This document shows positions 10,510 through 17,520 of a stretch of DNA of 26,924 bases, in pieces. Position numbers and translations under genes: made by a program. The first letter of the stretch is position 1; each line of letters starts with the position of its first letter. The notes below the pieces were generated by a model. It saw only the letters and a list, made by a program, of their open reading frames with translations. It was not told the DNA's origin and ran no database searches. This DNA is from a virus: positions 1 to 26,924 of IMG/VR virus record IMGVR_UViG_3300005828_000091; one strand, given 5' to 3'.

Positions 10510-11865
10510 ATGCCAGTAAGTTCCACTCATCCTAAATATAATAAATTCTCTACCCAATGGACCCGTTGTAGAGACGTCATAGATGGTTCTGATGCCGTAA
10601 AAGATAAAGGTAATACATATTTACCTAAACTTGCTGGTATGACTACAAGTGAGTATAATGCGTATAAACAGCGCGCTCTGTTTTTCTCCGCAGCAGGTCG
10701 ATCATTACAAGGTCTAGTAGGAACTATGACCAGACGCACTCCGACTATAGTTCATAGCGGTATGGAGTCACATTTTAATGACACTAGCCTTACTGCCAAA
10801 TCTTTTACTGAATTGTTTATCAATACATGTGAGGAAGTACTATCTGTCGGCCGTTTTGGGCTATTGGCAGACGTAGGGATAGACGGAGGTCGAGCGTATA
10901 TCGCTACCTATGAAACTGAACATATTTTGAATTGGGACATAGATGAGCGAGGCAATTTATCTATGGTAGTATTATCAGAGATAATTAATGTTCCTTCTAA
11001 TAAAGACAAGTTCGAAATAGATGAGCAGACTCAATATCGTCATTTATACATGAGTGGTGGCGTGTATACAGTAGATGTGTATAATGAAGATGAGGAGAGA
11101 ATAAGTACATTTGTACCAAGGCTGCAAGGCTCACCTTTAAATTATATTCCGTTTGTATCTGTAACACCTCATGGTTTACAGATTGATCCAGAAAAACCAC
11201 CTATTCTTGATATTGTAGATGTGAATTTAAGTCAATATATGACGTCTGCTGATTTAGAGAACGGGCGCCATTTTGCTGGATTACCTACTCCAGTTGTAAC
11301 AGGCGCTGAAAGTGAAGCCACATTAAAAGTCGGCGGTATGACTGCATGGGTAATCTCTAATGATAAGGCTAAAGCATATTATCTTGAGTTTCAGGGCCAA
11401 GGTCTTCAGTCTCTAGAAAAAGCTATAGCTGAAAAAACAGGGCAAATGGCACAATTTAGTTCTCGTTTGATGGATACAGCTACAAGAGGATCAGAGGCGG
11501 CTGATACTGTACGACTTCGCCATTCAGCTGATTCTGCGACACTATCCAGTGTGGCTATATCAGTGGAGGCGGCATTTAATCAAATCTTTAAATATGTAGC
11601 CGCTTTTGATAGACTTGAGTCGCCTTCGATTGAACTGAATAAAGATTTCCTAGATACTAAACTATCACCATCTGAACTTACAGCATTAACATCATCGTAT
11701 GTAGAAGGTGCGATTGATCTAGATACGTACATTTATAATTTGCAACGTGGAGAGCTTTTACCACACGGTAAAGTTACCATGGATACAAAACCTGCTGCTC
11801 CTGGCAGTGCCGGTGCCCCTGCCGATCAGGGGAATAATGGAGGCTCAGGTCAGCCACCAACCTAG
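10510..11865 (+). CDS. Portal protein (DUF4055 family)
   Basis: The 451-residue protein is the dodecameric ring at the capsid vertex through which DNA enters and leaves. The N-terminal segment (W..CRDVIDG...V...GNTYLPKL..M...EY..YK.RALFFSAAGRSLQGLVGTMTR..P) and 'E.LSVGRFGLLADV' are typical of DUF4055 phage portals. The C-terminal 30 residues are Gly/Pro/Ala rich and probably disordered. GAGG lies 9 bases before the start. The order terS-terL-portal is the standard one. Confidence 0.88.
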   Translation: MPVSSTHPKYNKFSTQWTRCRDVIDGSDAVKDKGNTYLPKLAGMTTSEYNAYKQRALFFSAAGRSLQGLVGTMTRRTPTIVHSGMESHFNDTSLTAKSFTELFINTCEEVLSVGRFGLLADVGIDGGRAYIATYETEHILNWDIDERGNLSMVVLSEIINVPSNKDKFEIDEQTQYRHLYMSGGVYTVDVYNEDEERISTFVPRLQGSPLNYIPFVSVTPHGLQIDPEKPPILDIVDVNLSQYMTSADLENGRHFAGLPTPVVTGAESEATLKVGGMTAWVISNDKAKAYYLEFQGQGLQSLEKAIAEKTGQMAQFSSRLMDTATRGSEAADTVRLRHSADSATLSSVAISVEAAFNQIFKYVAAFDRLESPSIELNKDFLDTKLSPSELTALTSSYVEGAIDLDTYIYNLQRGELLPHGKVTMDTKPAAPGSAGAPADQGNNGGSGQPPT

Positions 11866-11880
11866 TAGAGAGAAAAAGAT

Positions 11881-12597
11881 ATGTCGCTTAAATTCATGTT
11901 AGATAGTCTGGAAGGTCTGGACGAATCAGTAGCGGCGCTATATACAGAGCATGACGATGGTAAATTTTACCTCGAAGTAGATGGCGCCGTAGCAAAAGGA
12001 AAACTCGATGAGTTTCGTAATAATAATATCGAGCTTTTGAAAAAGCTTGAGTCTTTTAAGGATATAGATCCTAAGAAGTATAAAGAGGCTCAAGACGAAT
12101 TGGCTAGAATCCAGGCCGAAAAAGATAAGGGTTCAGTTATCCCTAAAGAACAAGTAGATAAACTAGTGGCGGATCGAGTTGCTGAAATGCAGTCTGAATA
12201 TGAGGCTAAACTCCAGCAAGCACAAGAAGCAAACGGAACTATGAGCCGTCAACTTGAATCACTGGTTATTGATTCAGCTGTACGTAAAGCCGCTACTGAT
12301 ACAAAAGTTCTGCCGAGTGCTGTAGATGACGTGTTGCTTCGTGCCAAAACTACTTTTAAAGTGGTTGATGGAACAGCAATTCCGCATGATTCCAACGGTA
12401 ATATTGTCTATGGAAAAGACGGATCTAGCCCAATGGGTATCGGTGAATGGATGGGTAAACTAGCGAAAGATGCTAGCCATTTGTTTGAAGGATCGCAAGG
12501 CAGTGGCGGTGGTGGTGGTGGAGGCGGCCGACCCCATCAAGATACGAGCAAGATGTCGCCTGCTCAAAAAATTGCAGCCGGTCTAGAAACATTGTAG
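11881..12597 (+). CDS. Scaffolding-like protein
   Basis: The 238 residues start MSLKFMLDSLEGLDESVAALYTE. A long charged helix/coiled coil follows (about 35-125, with KYKEAQDELARIQAEKDKG and QVDKLVADRVAEMQSEYEAKLQQAQ), then a small domain (VVDGTAIPHDSNGNIVYGKDG). A Gly run (SGGGGGGGGRP) precedes the C-terminal DTSKMSPAQKIAAGL. This build and its place between portal and major capsid protein match scaffold proteins of HK97-like phages. The scaffold should direct procapsid assembly and be removed before maturation. SD: GAGAGAAAAAGAT. Confidence 0.85.
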   Translation: MSLKFMLDSLEGLDESVAALYTEHDDGKFYLEVDGAVAKGKLDEFRNNNIELLKKLESFKDIDPKKYKEAQDELARIQAEKDKGSVIPKEQVDKLVADRVAEMQSEYEAKLQQAQEANGTMSRQLESLVIDSAVRKAATDTKVLPSAVDDVLLRAKTTFKVVDGTAIPHDSNGNIVYGKDGSSPMGIGEWMGKLAKDASHLFEGSQGSGGGGGGGGRPHQDTSKMSPAQKIAAGLETL

Positions 12598-12615
12598 ATC
12601 GACAGTAATAAAAAG

Positions 12616-12644
12616 TGTACACGTAAGCTTTTATGTTGTATATT
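12616..12644 (+). promoter_or_regulatory. Major capsid gene promoter
   Basis: TGTACA (12616-12621), 17-base spacer, TATATT (12639-12644). It shares the TGTAC -35 type with P1-P4. The transcript would start near 12651, giving a 65-base leader that contains the hairpin at 12662-12709. Confidence 0.6.
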
Positions 12645-12661
12645 ATATCCTAGTCAAGACG

Positions 12662-12709
12662 ATCTCCGGTGGAGTGAATTGATTTTTAATTATTAATGAA
12701 ACCGGAGAT
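12662..12709 (+). promoter_or_regulatory. Leader hairpin hiding the capsid gene SD
   Basis: ATCTCCGGT (12662-12670) pairs perfectly with ACCGGAGAT (12701-12709) across a 30-base AT-rich loop. The right arm contains the GGAG SD (12704-12707) used by the major capsid ATG at 12716. The arm also places the SD at a fixed spacing, so it may limit translation or stabilise the mRNA. Confidence 0.55.
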
Positions 12710-12715
12710 ATTCTT

Positions 12716-13636
12716 ATGCCAAGTGTTACCCTAGTAGAATCCGCAAAACTGACGCAGAACATGCTTCTGGCGGGTGTTATTGAGGCGATTGTCGTTGTTG
12801 ATCGCTTTTACGAAATTTTGCCTTTCATGGAAATTGAAGGCAACGCTCTTTCTTACAACCGTGAAAACGCTCTGGGTGATGTTCAAAACCTGGGTGTAGG
12901 CGGAACCATTACTGCGAAAGCAGCCGCTACCTTCACGAACGTTACCGCAGCACTTACCACCATGATCGGTGACGCTGAAGTTAACGGTCTGATTCAGGCT
13001 ACTCGATCTAATATCACGGATCAAAAAGCCACTCAGATCATGTCCAAAGCCAAAAATATCGGCCAGACATACCGTAATCAACTGATTAACGGCGATGGTA
13101 CAGGTGATACTATCACTGGTCTTCTGGCACTGTGTGCCGCCGGCCAAACCCTCACTGGTGCGGGTGCTAATGGTGATGCACTTTCTTTCGACGCCATTGA
13201 TGAACTCCTGGATGCCATCAAGGACAAGAACGGTGATGTAGATTACATCATGATGAATTCTCGTACTCTGCGGTCGTATTACGCTCTTCTGCGTGCCCTG
13301 GGCGGTGCTGGCATCGGTGAAGTCGTTACTCTTCCTTCAGGTGCTCAAGTTCCTGCGTATCGCAATACTCCGATTTTCCGGAATGATAATATTCCGATCA
13401 ATCAGACGAAAGGTCTTACTACTACATGTACGACCATGATCGCTGGAACCCTGGATGATGGTACTGGTAAAATCGGTATTGCTGGTCTGACTGCCATGGG
13501 TGAAGCAGGTATTCGTATTGCGAATATCGGTGAAGCTGAAACGAAGGATGAAAATATCACTCGTATCAAGTTCTATAACGGACTTGCTAACTTCAGCGAG
13601 CTCGGCCTGGCCATTTACACAGGTATCACTAACTAA
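12716..13636 (+). CDS. Major capsid protein (HK97-fold)
   Basis: The 306-residue protein starts MPSVTLVESAKLTQNMLLAGV. It carries 'ILPFMEIEGNALSYNRENALGDVQ', 'TDQKATQIMSKAKNIGQTYRNQLINGDGTG' and 'NSRTLRSYYALLRALGG', with C-terminal 'ITRIKFYNGLANFSELGLAIYTG'. This pattern of N-arm, spine helix and P-domain belongs to small major capsid proteins of siphoviruses. Codon choice (CTG, GGT, CGT, AAC) is more biased and GC-richer than that of neighbouring genes, as expected for the most abundant protein. It is bracketed by its own promoter and terminator. Confidence 0.92.
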   Translation: MPSVTLVESAKLTQNMLLAGVIEAIVVVDRFYEILPFMEIEGNALSYNRENALGDVQNLGVGGTITAKAAATFTNVTAALTTMIGDAEVNGLIQATRSNITDQKATQIMSKAKNIGQTYRNQLINGDGTGDTITGLLALCAAGQTLTGAGANGDALSFDAIDELLDAIKDKNGDVDYIMMNSRTLRSYYALLRALGGAGIGEVVTLPSGAQVPAYRNTPIFRNDNIPINQTKGLTTTCTTMIAGTLDDGTGKIGIAGLTAMGEAGIRIANIGEAETKDENITRIKFYNGLANFSELGLAIYTGITN

Positions 13637-13649
13637 TTGTTAGTCCATC

Positions 13650-13688
13650 CTTAGAGAGTCACAGTGTGACTCTCTAAGTTATTTTGTT
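13650..13688 (+). terminator. Terminator or attenuator after the capsid gene
   Basis: CTTAGAGAGTCACA (13650-13663) and TGTGACTCTCTAAG (13665-13678) are perfect complements with one central base (a 12-bp stem with a 5-base loop is sterically likely), followed by TTATTTTGTT. The T-rich tail is interrupted, so partial termination that raises capsid mRNA over downstream genes is likely. Confidence 0.8.
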
Positions 13689-13701
13689 ATCGGAGATAAG
13701 C

Positions 13702-13971
13702 ATGTCATCACAAGAAGTCCATAAGTTTAAACTGGTAGGAACTAACGCTGGTAAAGATGTACGCCTGGGTGCCAATGGCCAGTATGTGTTTAAAAAAGGT
13801 ATTTGCACTATCGAATGTGGTCTGGAAGACGCTAAACGTCATCAGCACATTCTTGGTAAATTCTATTCGGCCAAACGTGTTCGTTCTAATGCTGAAATCG
13901 GTACAGTCGATGATGAAGTTGAAGATACCGAATCTGAATCAGCACCGGCTAAAAAGACAGCTGCTAAGTAG
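13702..13971 (+). CDS. Small capsid-associated protein (putative)
   Basis: The 89-residue protein starts at ATG 13702 behind CGGAGATAAG. It has a compact N-terminal region (HKFKLVGTNAGKDVRLGANGQYVFKKGICTIEC) and an acidic then Lys/Ala-rich tail ending APAKKTAAK. Its position directly after the major capsid gene, and codon use like the capsid gene, suggest a decoration or head-stabilising protein. I see no specific fold signature. An alternative role is head-tail adaptor helper. Confidence 0.65.
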   Translation: MSSQEVHKFKLVGTNAGKDVRLGANGQYVFKKGICTIECGLEDAKRHQHILGKFYSAKRVRSNAEIGTVDDEVEDTESESAPAKKTAAK

Positions 13972-13981
13972 GAATGAGTAG

Positions 13982-14473
13982 TTGTCTATAGATGCGTCAG
14001 TCGGAACTTTAACAGCGAATAGTTATGTAACTATTGCTGAGGCTGACGCATATTTCGCAAATCATATATCTTCAGATTCTTGGGATACGTATACTCAAAG
14101 ATCAGCGTTATTAATTAACGCATCCAGATTATTAGACCATTACATGGATTGGAATGGTACGCCAGTAAATAATGAAACGATTCAATCTATGGGTTGGCCG
14201 CGTTATGATGTATATGACGTGGATAGTGACATTATTCCACAAAGAGTTAAAAATGCCACATTCGAATTAGCTAACTATATAGCGGGCAATAGCGGTATAA
14301 GTAGTGATTTAGCTGAAGTTAATAAGATTAAAGTTGGACCTATTACGATTGATTTAGATTCTGAAGGATCAGGCTATTTATTACCTCCTCAAATAAGTCG
14401 TATTCTTAGTAATCTCGGTGCACCTAAGACACTACCTAAAAATGGGGTTTCGGTTGTTTCACTGACGAGGTAG
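13982..14473 (+). CDS. Head-tail adaptor, DnaT-like/gp6-like (163 aa), TTG start
   Basis: The N-terminus 'GTLTANSYVTIAEADAYFANH' followed by 'LLINASRLLDHYMDWNG' and 'GWPRYDVYD..... IPQRVKNATFELANY' is the classic layout of phage connector proteins often labelled 'DnaT-like'. They form the ring under the portal. The start is a TTG at 13982 with AGGA 8 bases before it. The motif begins only a few residues after this TTG, and no in-frame ATG is suitably placed, so a rare start is likely. Confidence 0.82.
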   Translation: MSIDASVGTLTANSYVTIAEADAYFANHISSDSWDTYTQRSALLINASRLLDHYMDWNGTPVNNETIQSMGWPRYDVYDVDSDIIPQRVKNATFELANYIAGNSGISSDLAEVNKIKVGPITIDLDSEGSGYLLPPQISRILSNLGAPKTLPKNGVSVVSLTR

Positions 14474-14475
14474 CT

Positions 14476-14832
14476 ATGTTAACTACCGACATCACTAAAT
14501 ACGTAGCTCTGGCCTTTACCAAAGCAGGTAATTTGGTTAAAACACTCACTATATCCACTGAGACTAAAGGTGCGTTTAATCCTGCAACCGGTAACTATCC
14601 TAGAACAGTATCTACCTTCCAAATTGAAGTTATTGACGATGAGGAAGATACCAGAATTCTCCAAGCTAACTTTAGTAATAGGAACATACGTAGTTATATA
14701 GTTAAGGCTACAACTATGGCTGAAGTGGGTCAAAAATTTACAGATGGTGGAATAGAGTATACTATCTATCGAATAAGCCCTATTCAACAGGGAAATGTTG
14801 ATTTTGTATATACTATGTGGGCTGAGGCATGA
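14476..14832 (+). CDS. Head-tail connector/stopper protein (118 aa)
   Basis: The 118-residue beta-rich protein (TKGAFNPATGNYPRTVSTFQIEVID..., ending EYTIYRISPIQQGNVDFVYTMWAEA) sits in the standard position for a neck/stopper protein that closes the portal channel after packaging. GAGGTAGCT precedes the ATG. It overlaps the next gene by ATGA. The call rests on position and general composition more than on a diagnostic motif. Confidence 0.72.
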   Translation: MLTTDITKYVALAFTKAGNLVKTLTISTETKGAFNPATGNYPRTVSTFQIEVIDDEEDTRILQANFSNRNIRSYIVKATTMAEVGQKFTDGGIEYTIYRISPIQQGNVDFVYTMWAEA

Positions 14833-15185
14833 CTAGATTATCCGTTGAAGGCTTTCAAGTATTTATTGATGGTGATACTATTTCACAAATTCAAGAAGTC
14901 GTTAATGACATATACACAGGTATAGTTAGTAGAACACCTGTAAGAACGGGTAGAGCTAGAGCATCTTGGACTGTTGGAGTAGGCGCACCAAATTTAACTG
15001 TGTCGCCGGATGTAGGAACACCCGGTAATCCGATTCCAGCGCCTAAACCACCGATACTAAACTTAAAGAAGCCAGAACCAGTATATATTGATAACGCACT
15101 TCCGTATATACAGTATTTAGAGTTCGGTTCTCCAACCACTGTACCCACAGGTATGGTTGCAGTTACGATGAGTAAATACTTGTGA
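14829..15185 (+). CDS. Tail completion protein, HK97 gp10-like (118 aa)
   Basis: 'IVSRTPVRTGRARASWTVGVGAPN' near residues 35-58 and 'VYIDNALPYIQYLEFGSPTTVPTGMVAVTM' near the end are the two hallmarks of the gp10/HK97 tail-completion family: the first is the RTGrar.sW box, the second the '..N.LpYi..lE.G.s...P.GMv' box. It joins the neck to the tail tube. It overlaps both neighbours by 4 bases (ATGA and GTGA). Confidence 0.88.
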   Translation: MTRLSVEGFQVFIDGDTISQIQEVVNDIYTGIVSRTPVRTGRARASWTVGVGAPNLTVSPDVGTPGNPIPAPKPPILNLKKPEPVYIDNALPYIQYLEFGSPTTVPTGMVAVTMSKYL

Positions 15186-15577
15186 ATTTACTAGATTCTC
15201 ATGATGCCATAATAACTGCGTTTAATACATATTGGACATATACACCAGTAGCGTGGCCAAATTTACAATTCGACCCATCAGTAGTTGATGAGTGGGTTAG
15301 AATCACTAATATCCCAGGTGATTCAAATCAAGCTAGTATGGGAGGTAGTACTAATTTACATAGACAGTTCGGTTTGGTACTATTAGAACTATATATTGAC
15401 CAGGATAGCGGGGCTCGACGGTCCGTAGAACTTGCCGATTTGGCAATTAACTTTTTTCACGGTTTAGCATTGACTGGGATTACTTTTCGTTCACCTGATA
15501 CAGCACATATCGGGATAGTAGATGGGTGGCTTCAGAAAAATGTATCCTGTGATTATTATACTGACCAAGACTTTTAG
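15182..15577 (+). CDS. Tail terminator protein (131 aa), GTG start
   Basis: The 131-residue protein (AIITAFNTYW.......WPN..FDPS..DEWVRITNIPGDSNQASMGG......RQFGLVLLELYIDQDSGARRSVELADLAINFF) has the alpha/beta layout of tail terminators, which cap the tail tube and meet the head. The GTG start at 15182 overlaps the upstream TGA (GTGA); the SD is weak, so translational coupling is likely. Its position before the tail tube gene is standard. Confidence 0.82.
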   Translation: MNLLDSHDAIITAFNTYWTYTPVAWPNLQFDPSVVDEWVRITNIPGDSNQASMGGSTNLHRQFGLVLLELYIDQDSGARRSVELADLAINFFHGLALTGITFRSPDTAHIGIVDGWLQKNVSCDYYTDQDF

Positions 15578-15586
15578 GAGAAATAT

Positions 15587-16759
15587 ATGAGCCTCGCATC
15601 ATCAAATCGAGTAGCAGTACGGAGAATCAAAGAAGTAACCTTTGGTACTATCCCAGCTACACCTACACTGTTAGATCTCCGCTATACTGGTGAGAGTTTT
15701 AACTACAATATCTCTAATATCGTATCTGAAGAAATTCGTGCTGATAGAATGGTCTCAGATCTAATTCAGGTTCAGGCAGACGCATCAGGCGATGTTAATG
15801 TAGAGTTGAGTTATGGATCGTATGACGATTTCATTGAAGGGGCTATGGCCTCTACTTTCTCAGCGGATATCGGTATTTCAGGCACGGATATAGGTATCAC
15901 TACAGGTACGGATATATTATCTTCTTCATCTACTGACTTTGTGGCCGCCGGTCTTGTTGTAGGTCAGTGGTTTAAAGTAGGTGGATTTTCAAATGCCGCT
16001 CTTAATAAGTACTACAAAGCCATTTCAGTTGCGACTAATGCAGTAGGCGTAGTAGCAGGGTCTGTACCAGCAACTGAAGCCGCTGGTAATACGGTTACTG
16101 TAGACGGGTCAATGATTCGTAATGGCGTAGTTGAGTCATCTTTCTCAATCCAAAAACATATTCAGGATGCGACTGTACCGACGTTCATTAACTTTAATGG
16201 TACGCGTATTGGGGGTATGGCTTTAACCTTCGCTACCGGTCAGATTCTAACAGGATCGTTTAACCTCATGGCTTTGGGCGCTGTTGTAAGTACCTCACAA
16301 ATTGCTGGAGCCACAGTTACGCCAGTAGGCTCTTCTTCTGTTCTAAATGCGGTTGACAATGTATCTGAAATATACGAAGACGATGTGTTATCTACTTCTA
16401 ACTTCAGTAATCTGTCACTTAACCTAAGTAATAACCTTCGTGCACAAGATGCCATCGGTTCTCTTGCTCACGTAGGCATTGCTCTAAGTCGTCTGGAAGT
16501 TACAGGCGATATATCGATCTATTTTGAAGATAACGTGATGTACAATAAGTATATTAACGCTACTCAATTTAGCCTTTCCTTCAGAGTTCAGGATGCAGCT
16601 GGAAACGCGTATATTTTCACTTTACCGGCGGTGAAGTTCGAATCTGGTAGCGTTGTTTCAGGTGGACTCGATCAAGATATTATTCTTGAAGCATCATGGC
16701 GAGCTATTGCGGATTCTACTACTAACTGCATGATTCAAATTGACAGAATTGCTGCGTAG
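15587..16759 (+). CDS. Major tail tube protein
   Basis: The 390-residue, Ser/Thr/Ala-rich beta protein is preceded by AGGAGAAATAT. The start (SSNRVAVRRIKEVTFGTIPATPTLLDLRYTGESFNYN) and 'VESSFSIQKHIQDATVPTFINFNGTRIGGMALTFATGQILTGSFNLM' are characteristic of long tail-tube proteins. The central part (about 95-165) looks like an inserted extra domain. Codon use is closer to the capsid gene than to flanking genes, fitting an abundant structural protein. Confidence 0.88.
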   Translation: MSLASSNRVAVRRIKEVTFGTIPATPTLLDLRYTGESFNYNISNIVSEEIRADRMVSDLIQVQADASGDVNVELSYGSYDDFIEGAMASTFSADIGISGTDIGITTGTDILSSSSTDFVAAGLVVGQWFKVGGFSNAALNKYYKAISVATNAVGVVAGSVPATEAAGNTVTVDGSMIRNGVVESSFSIQKHIQDATVPTFINFNGTRIGGMALTFATGQILTGSFNLMALGAVVSTSQIAGATVTPVGSSSVLNAVDNVSEIYEDDVLSTSNFSNLSLNLSNNLRAQDAIGSLAHVGIALSRLEVTGDISIYFEDNVMYNKYINATQFSLSFRVQDAAGNAYIFTLPAVKFESGSVVSGGLDQDIILEASWRAIADSTTNCMIQIDRIAA

Positions 16760-16786
16760 TCGTCACATTACTTATAGAGGTTCTAT

Positions 16787-17173
16787 ATGTTTGATTTAGA
16801 TAAGACAACTGCAGAGCAGGAGTCAAATGGGGTATGGACCGATTTTAATGGTGGTAAGTTTAGAATCGCTCATACAAATAATATGGTCTTTCAGAGAGAG
16901 ATCGCTCGCTTACAGGCACCTTATCGAAAGAAAATTGATAAGGGTACTTTAGACCCAAAAATTCAACTCGAAATCATGTGTAAAGCCATGGCTAGAGGGA
17001 TTCTTCTGGATTGGAAGAATGTTGGTTCTAAAGGCCAAGAAATTCCGTATAATGAGGATTCAGCTATTAGTGTCCTTACTCTAAACTCCGATTTACGTGA
17101 GTATATTCAGGATTTCGCACTTGATCTTGAAAACTTTCGTCAGGAGGAGATAGAGGATACGGGGGAGCTTTAA
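16787..17173 (+). CDS. Tail assembly chaperone, short form (gpG-like)
   Basis: The 128-residue protein starts behind GAGG and lies exactly between tail tube and tape measure genes, where dsDNA siphoviruses encode the chaperone that coats the tape measure. It contains 'WTDFNGGKFRIAHTNNMVFQREIARLQAPYRKK', then MCKAMARGILLDW, a common opening in these proteins. It ends in an acidic tail (EEIEDTGEL). A predicted -1 slip at 17161-17167 fuses it to the next frame, giving a minor long form of about 244 residues. Confidence 0.82.
   Translation: MFDLDKTTAEQESNGVWTDFNGGKFRIAHTNNMVFQREIARLQAPYRKKIDKGTLDPKIQLEIMCKAMARGILLDWKNVGSKGQEIPYNEDSAISVLTLNSDLREYIQDFALDLENFRQEEIEDTGEL
17161..17167 (+). other. Predicted -1 ribosomal frameshift site (GGGGGAG)
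   Basis: In the chaperone frame the codons are ACG GGG GAG CTT TAA. The tRNA on GGG can slip one base back onto GGG because the run has five G (17161-17165). It then enters the other frame at GGA (17164), two codons before the zero-frame stop. That frame is open from 17131 to the stop at 17518-17520. A 10-bp stem at 17190-17221 lies downstream. Confidence 0.6.
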
Positions 17174-17520
17174 AAGAGTTTCTTATATGGGAACTCCAGT
17201 GGGGTAATAAGCTGGAGTTCCTTGAGGAACTCGAAAGTCAAGGTAAGAATCCATCGGCCTTGCAGAATAGGCCGGAACTTAGTGCAGGAGATTTTCACTA
17301 CATTGAGTCGTTTTTTATATTGTCAGCAAGAAGACCTGTAAATACTGTAGAAGGAGCTATACCTTTATCTGAGATTCTTGCTTATTTGCAATTATACCCG
17401 TGGTATGATTATGATTTATTCGTTAGGTATATATTGATTTTAGACGACGCATATTTAAAACATAAGCTGGATTCTCATGACAACAAAACAATCGATTTTA
17501 GAAGTAAAAATAGATCCTAG
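17164..17520 (+). CDS. Tail assembly chaperone, frameshift extension (gpT-like)
   Basis: This 118-codon frame, in -1 relative to the chaperone, reads GALKEFLIWELQWGNKLEFL and continues LQNRPELSAGDFHYIESFFILSARRP and further. It has no ATG or SD of its own in the right place; a TTG at 17260 could only make a truncated protein. Size, order and overlap with the tape measure gene (44 bases) match the lambda G-T arrangement, where the T domain links chaperone to tube. I annotate it as the 3' part of one frameshifted gene. Confidence 0.68.
   Translation, partial: GALKEFLIWELQWGNKLEFLEELESQGKNPSALQNRPELSAGDFHYIESFFILSARRPVNTVEGAIPLSEILAYLQLYPWYDYDLFVRYILILDDAYLKHKLDSHDNKTIDFRSKNRS
17190..17232 (+). 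promoter_or_regulatory. Alternative hairpins after the slip site
   Basis: GGAACTCCAG (17190-17199) pairs with CTGGAGTTCC (17212-17221), a 10-bp stem. The right arm can instead pair with GGAACTC (17226-17232) through GAGTTCC (17215-17221) and a 4-base loop. The two structures exclude each other. The first starts 22 bases after the slip site, longer than the usual 5-9. Confidence 0.6.

Noticed and set aside
17168-17176. CTTTAAAAG as the slip site
   Set aside because: Its T TTA AAA register does not match the codon frame of the chaperone, so it cannot be read as X XXY YYZ there.
17260-17520. Independent 86-codon gene starting at TTG
   Set aside because: No SD, and the same frame is open back to 17131. 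A -1 frameshift from the chaperone explains it better.
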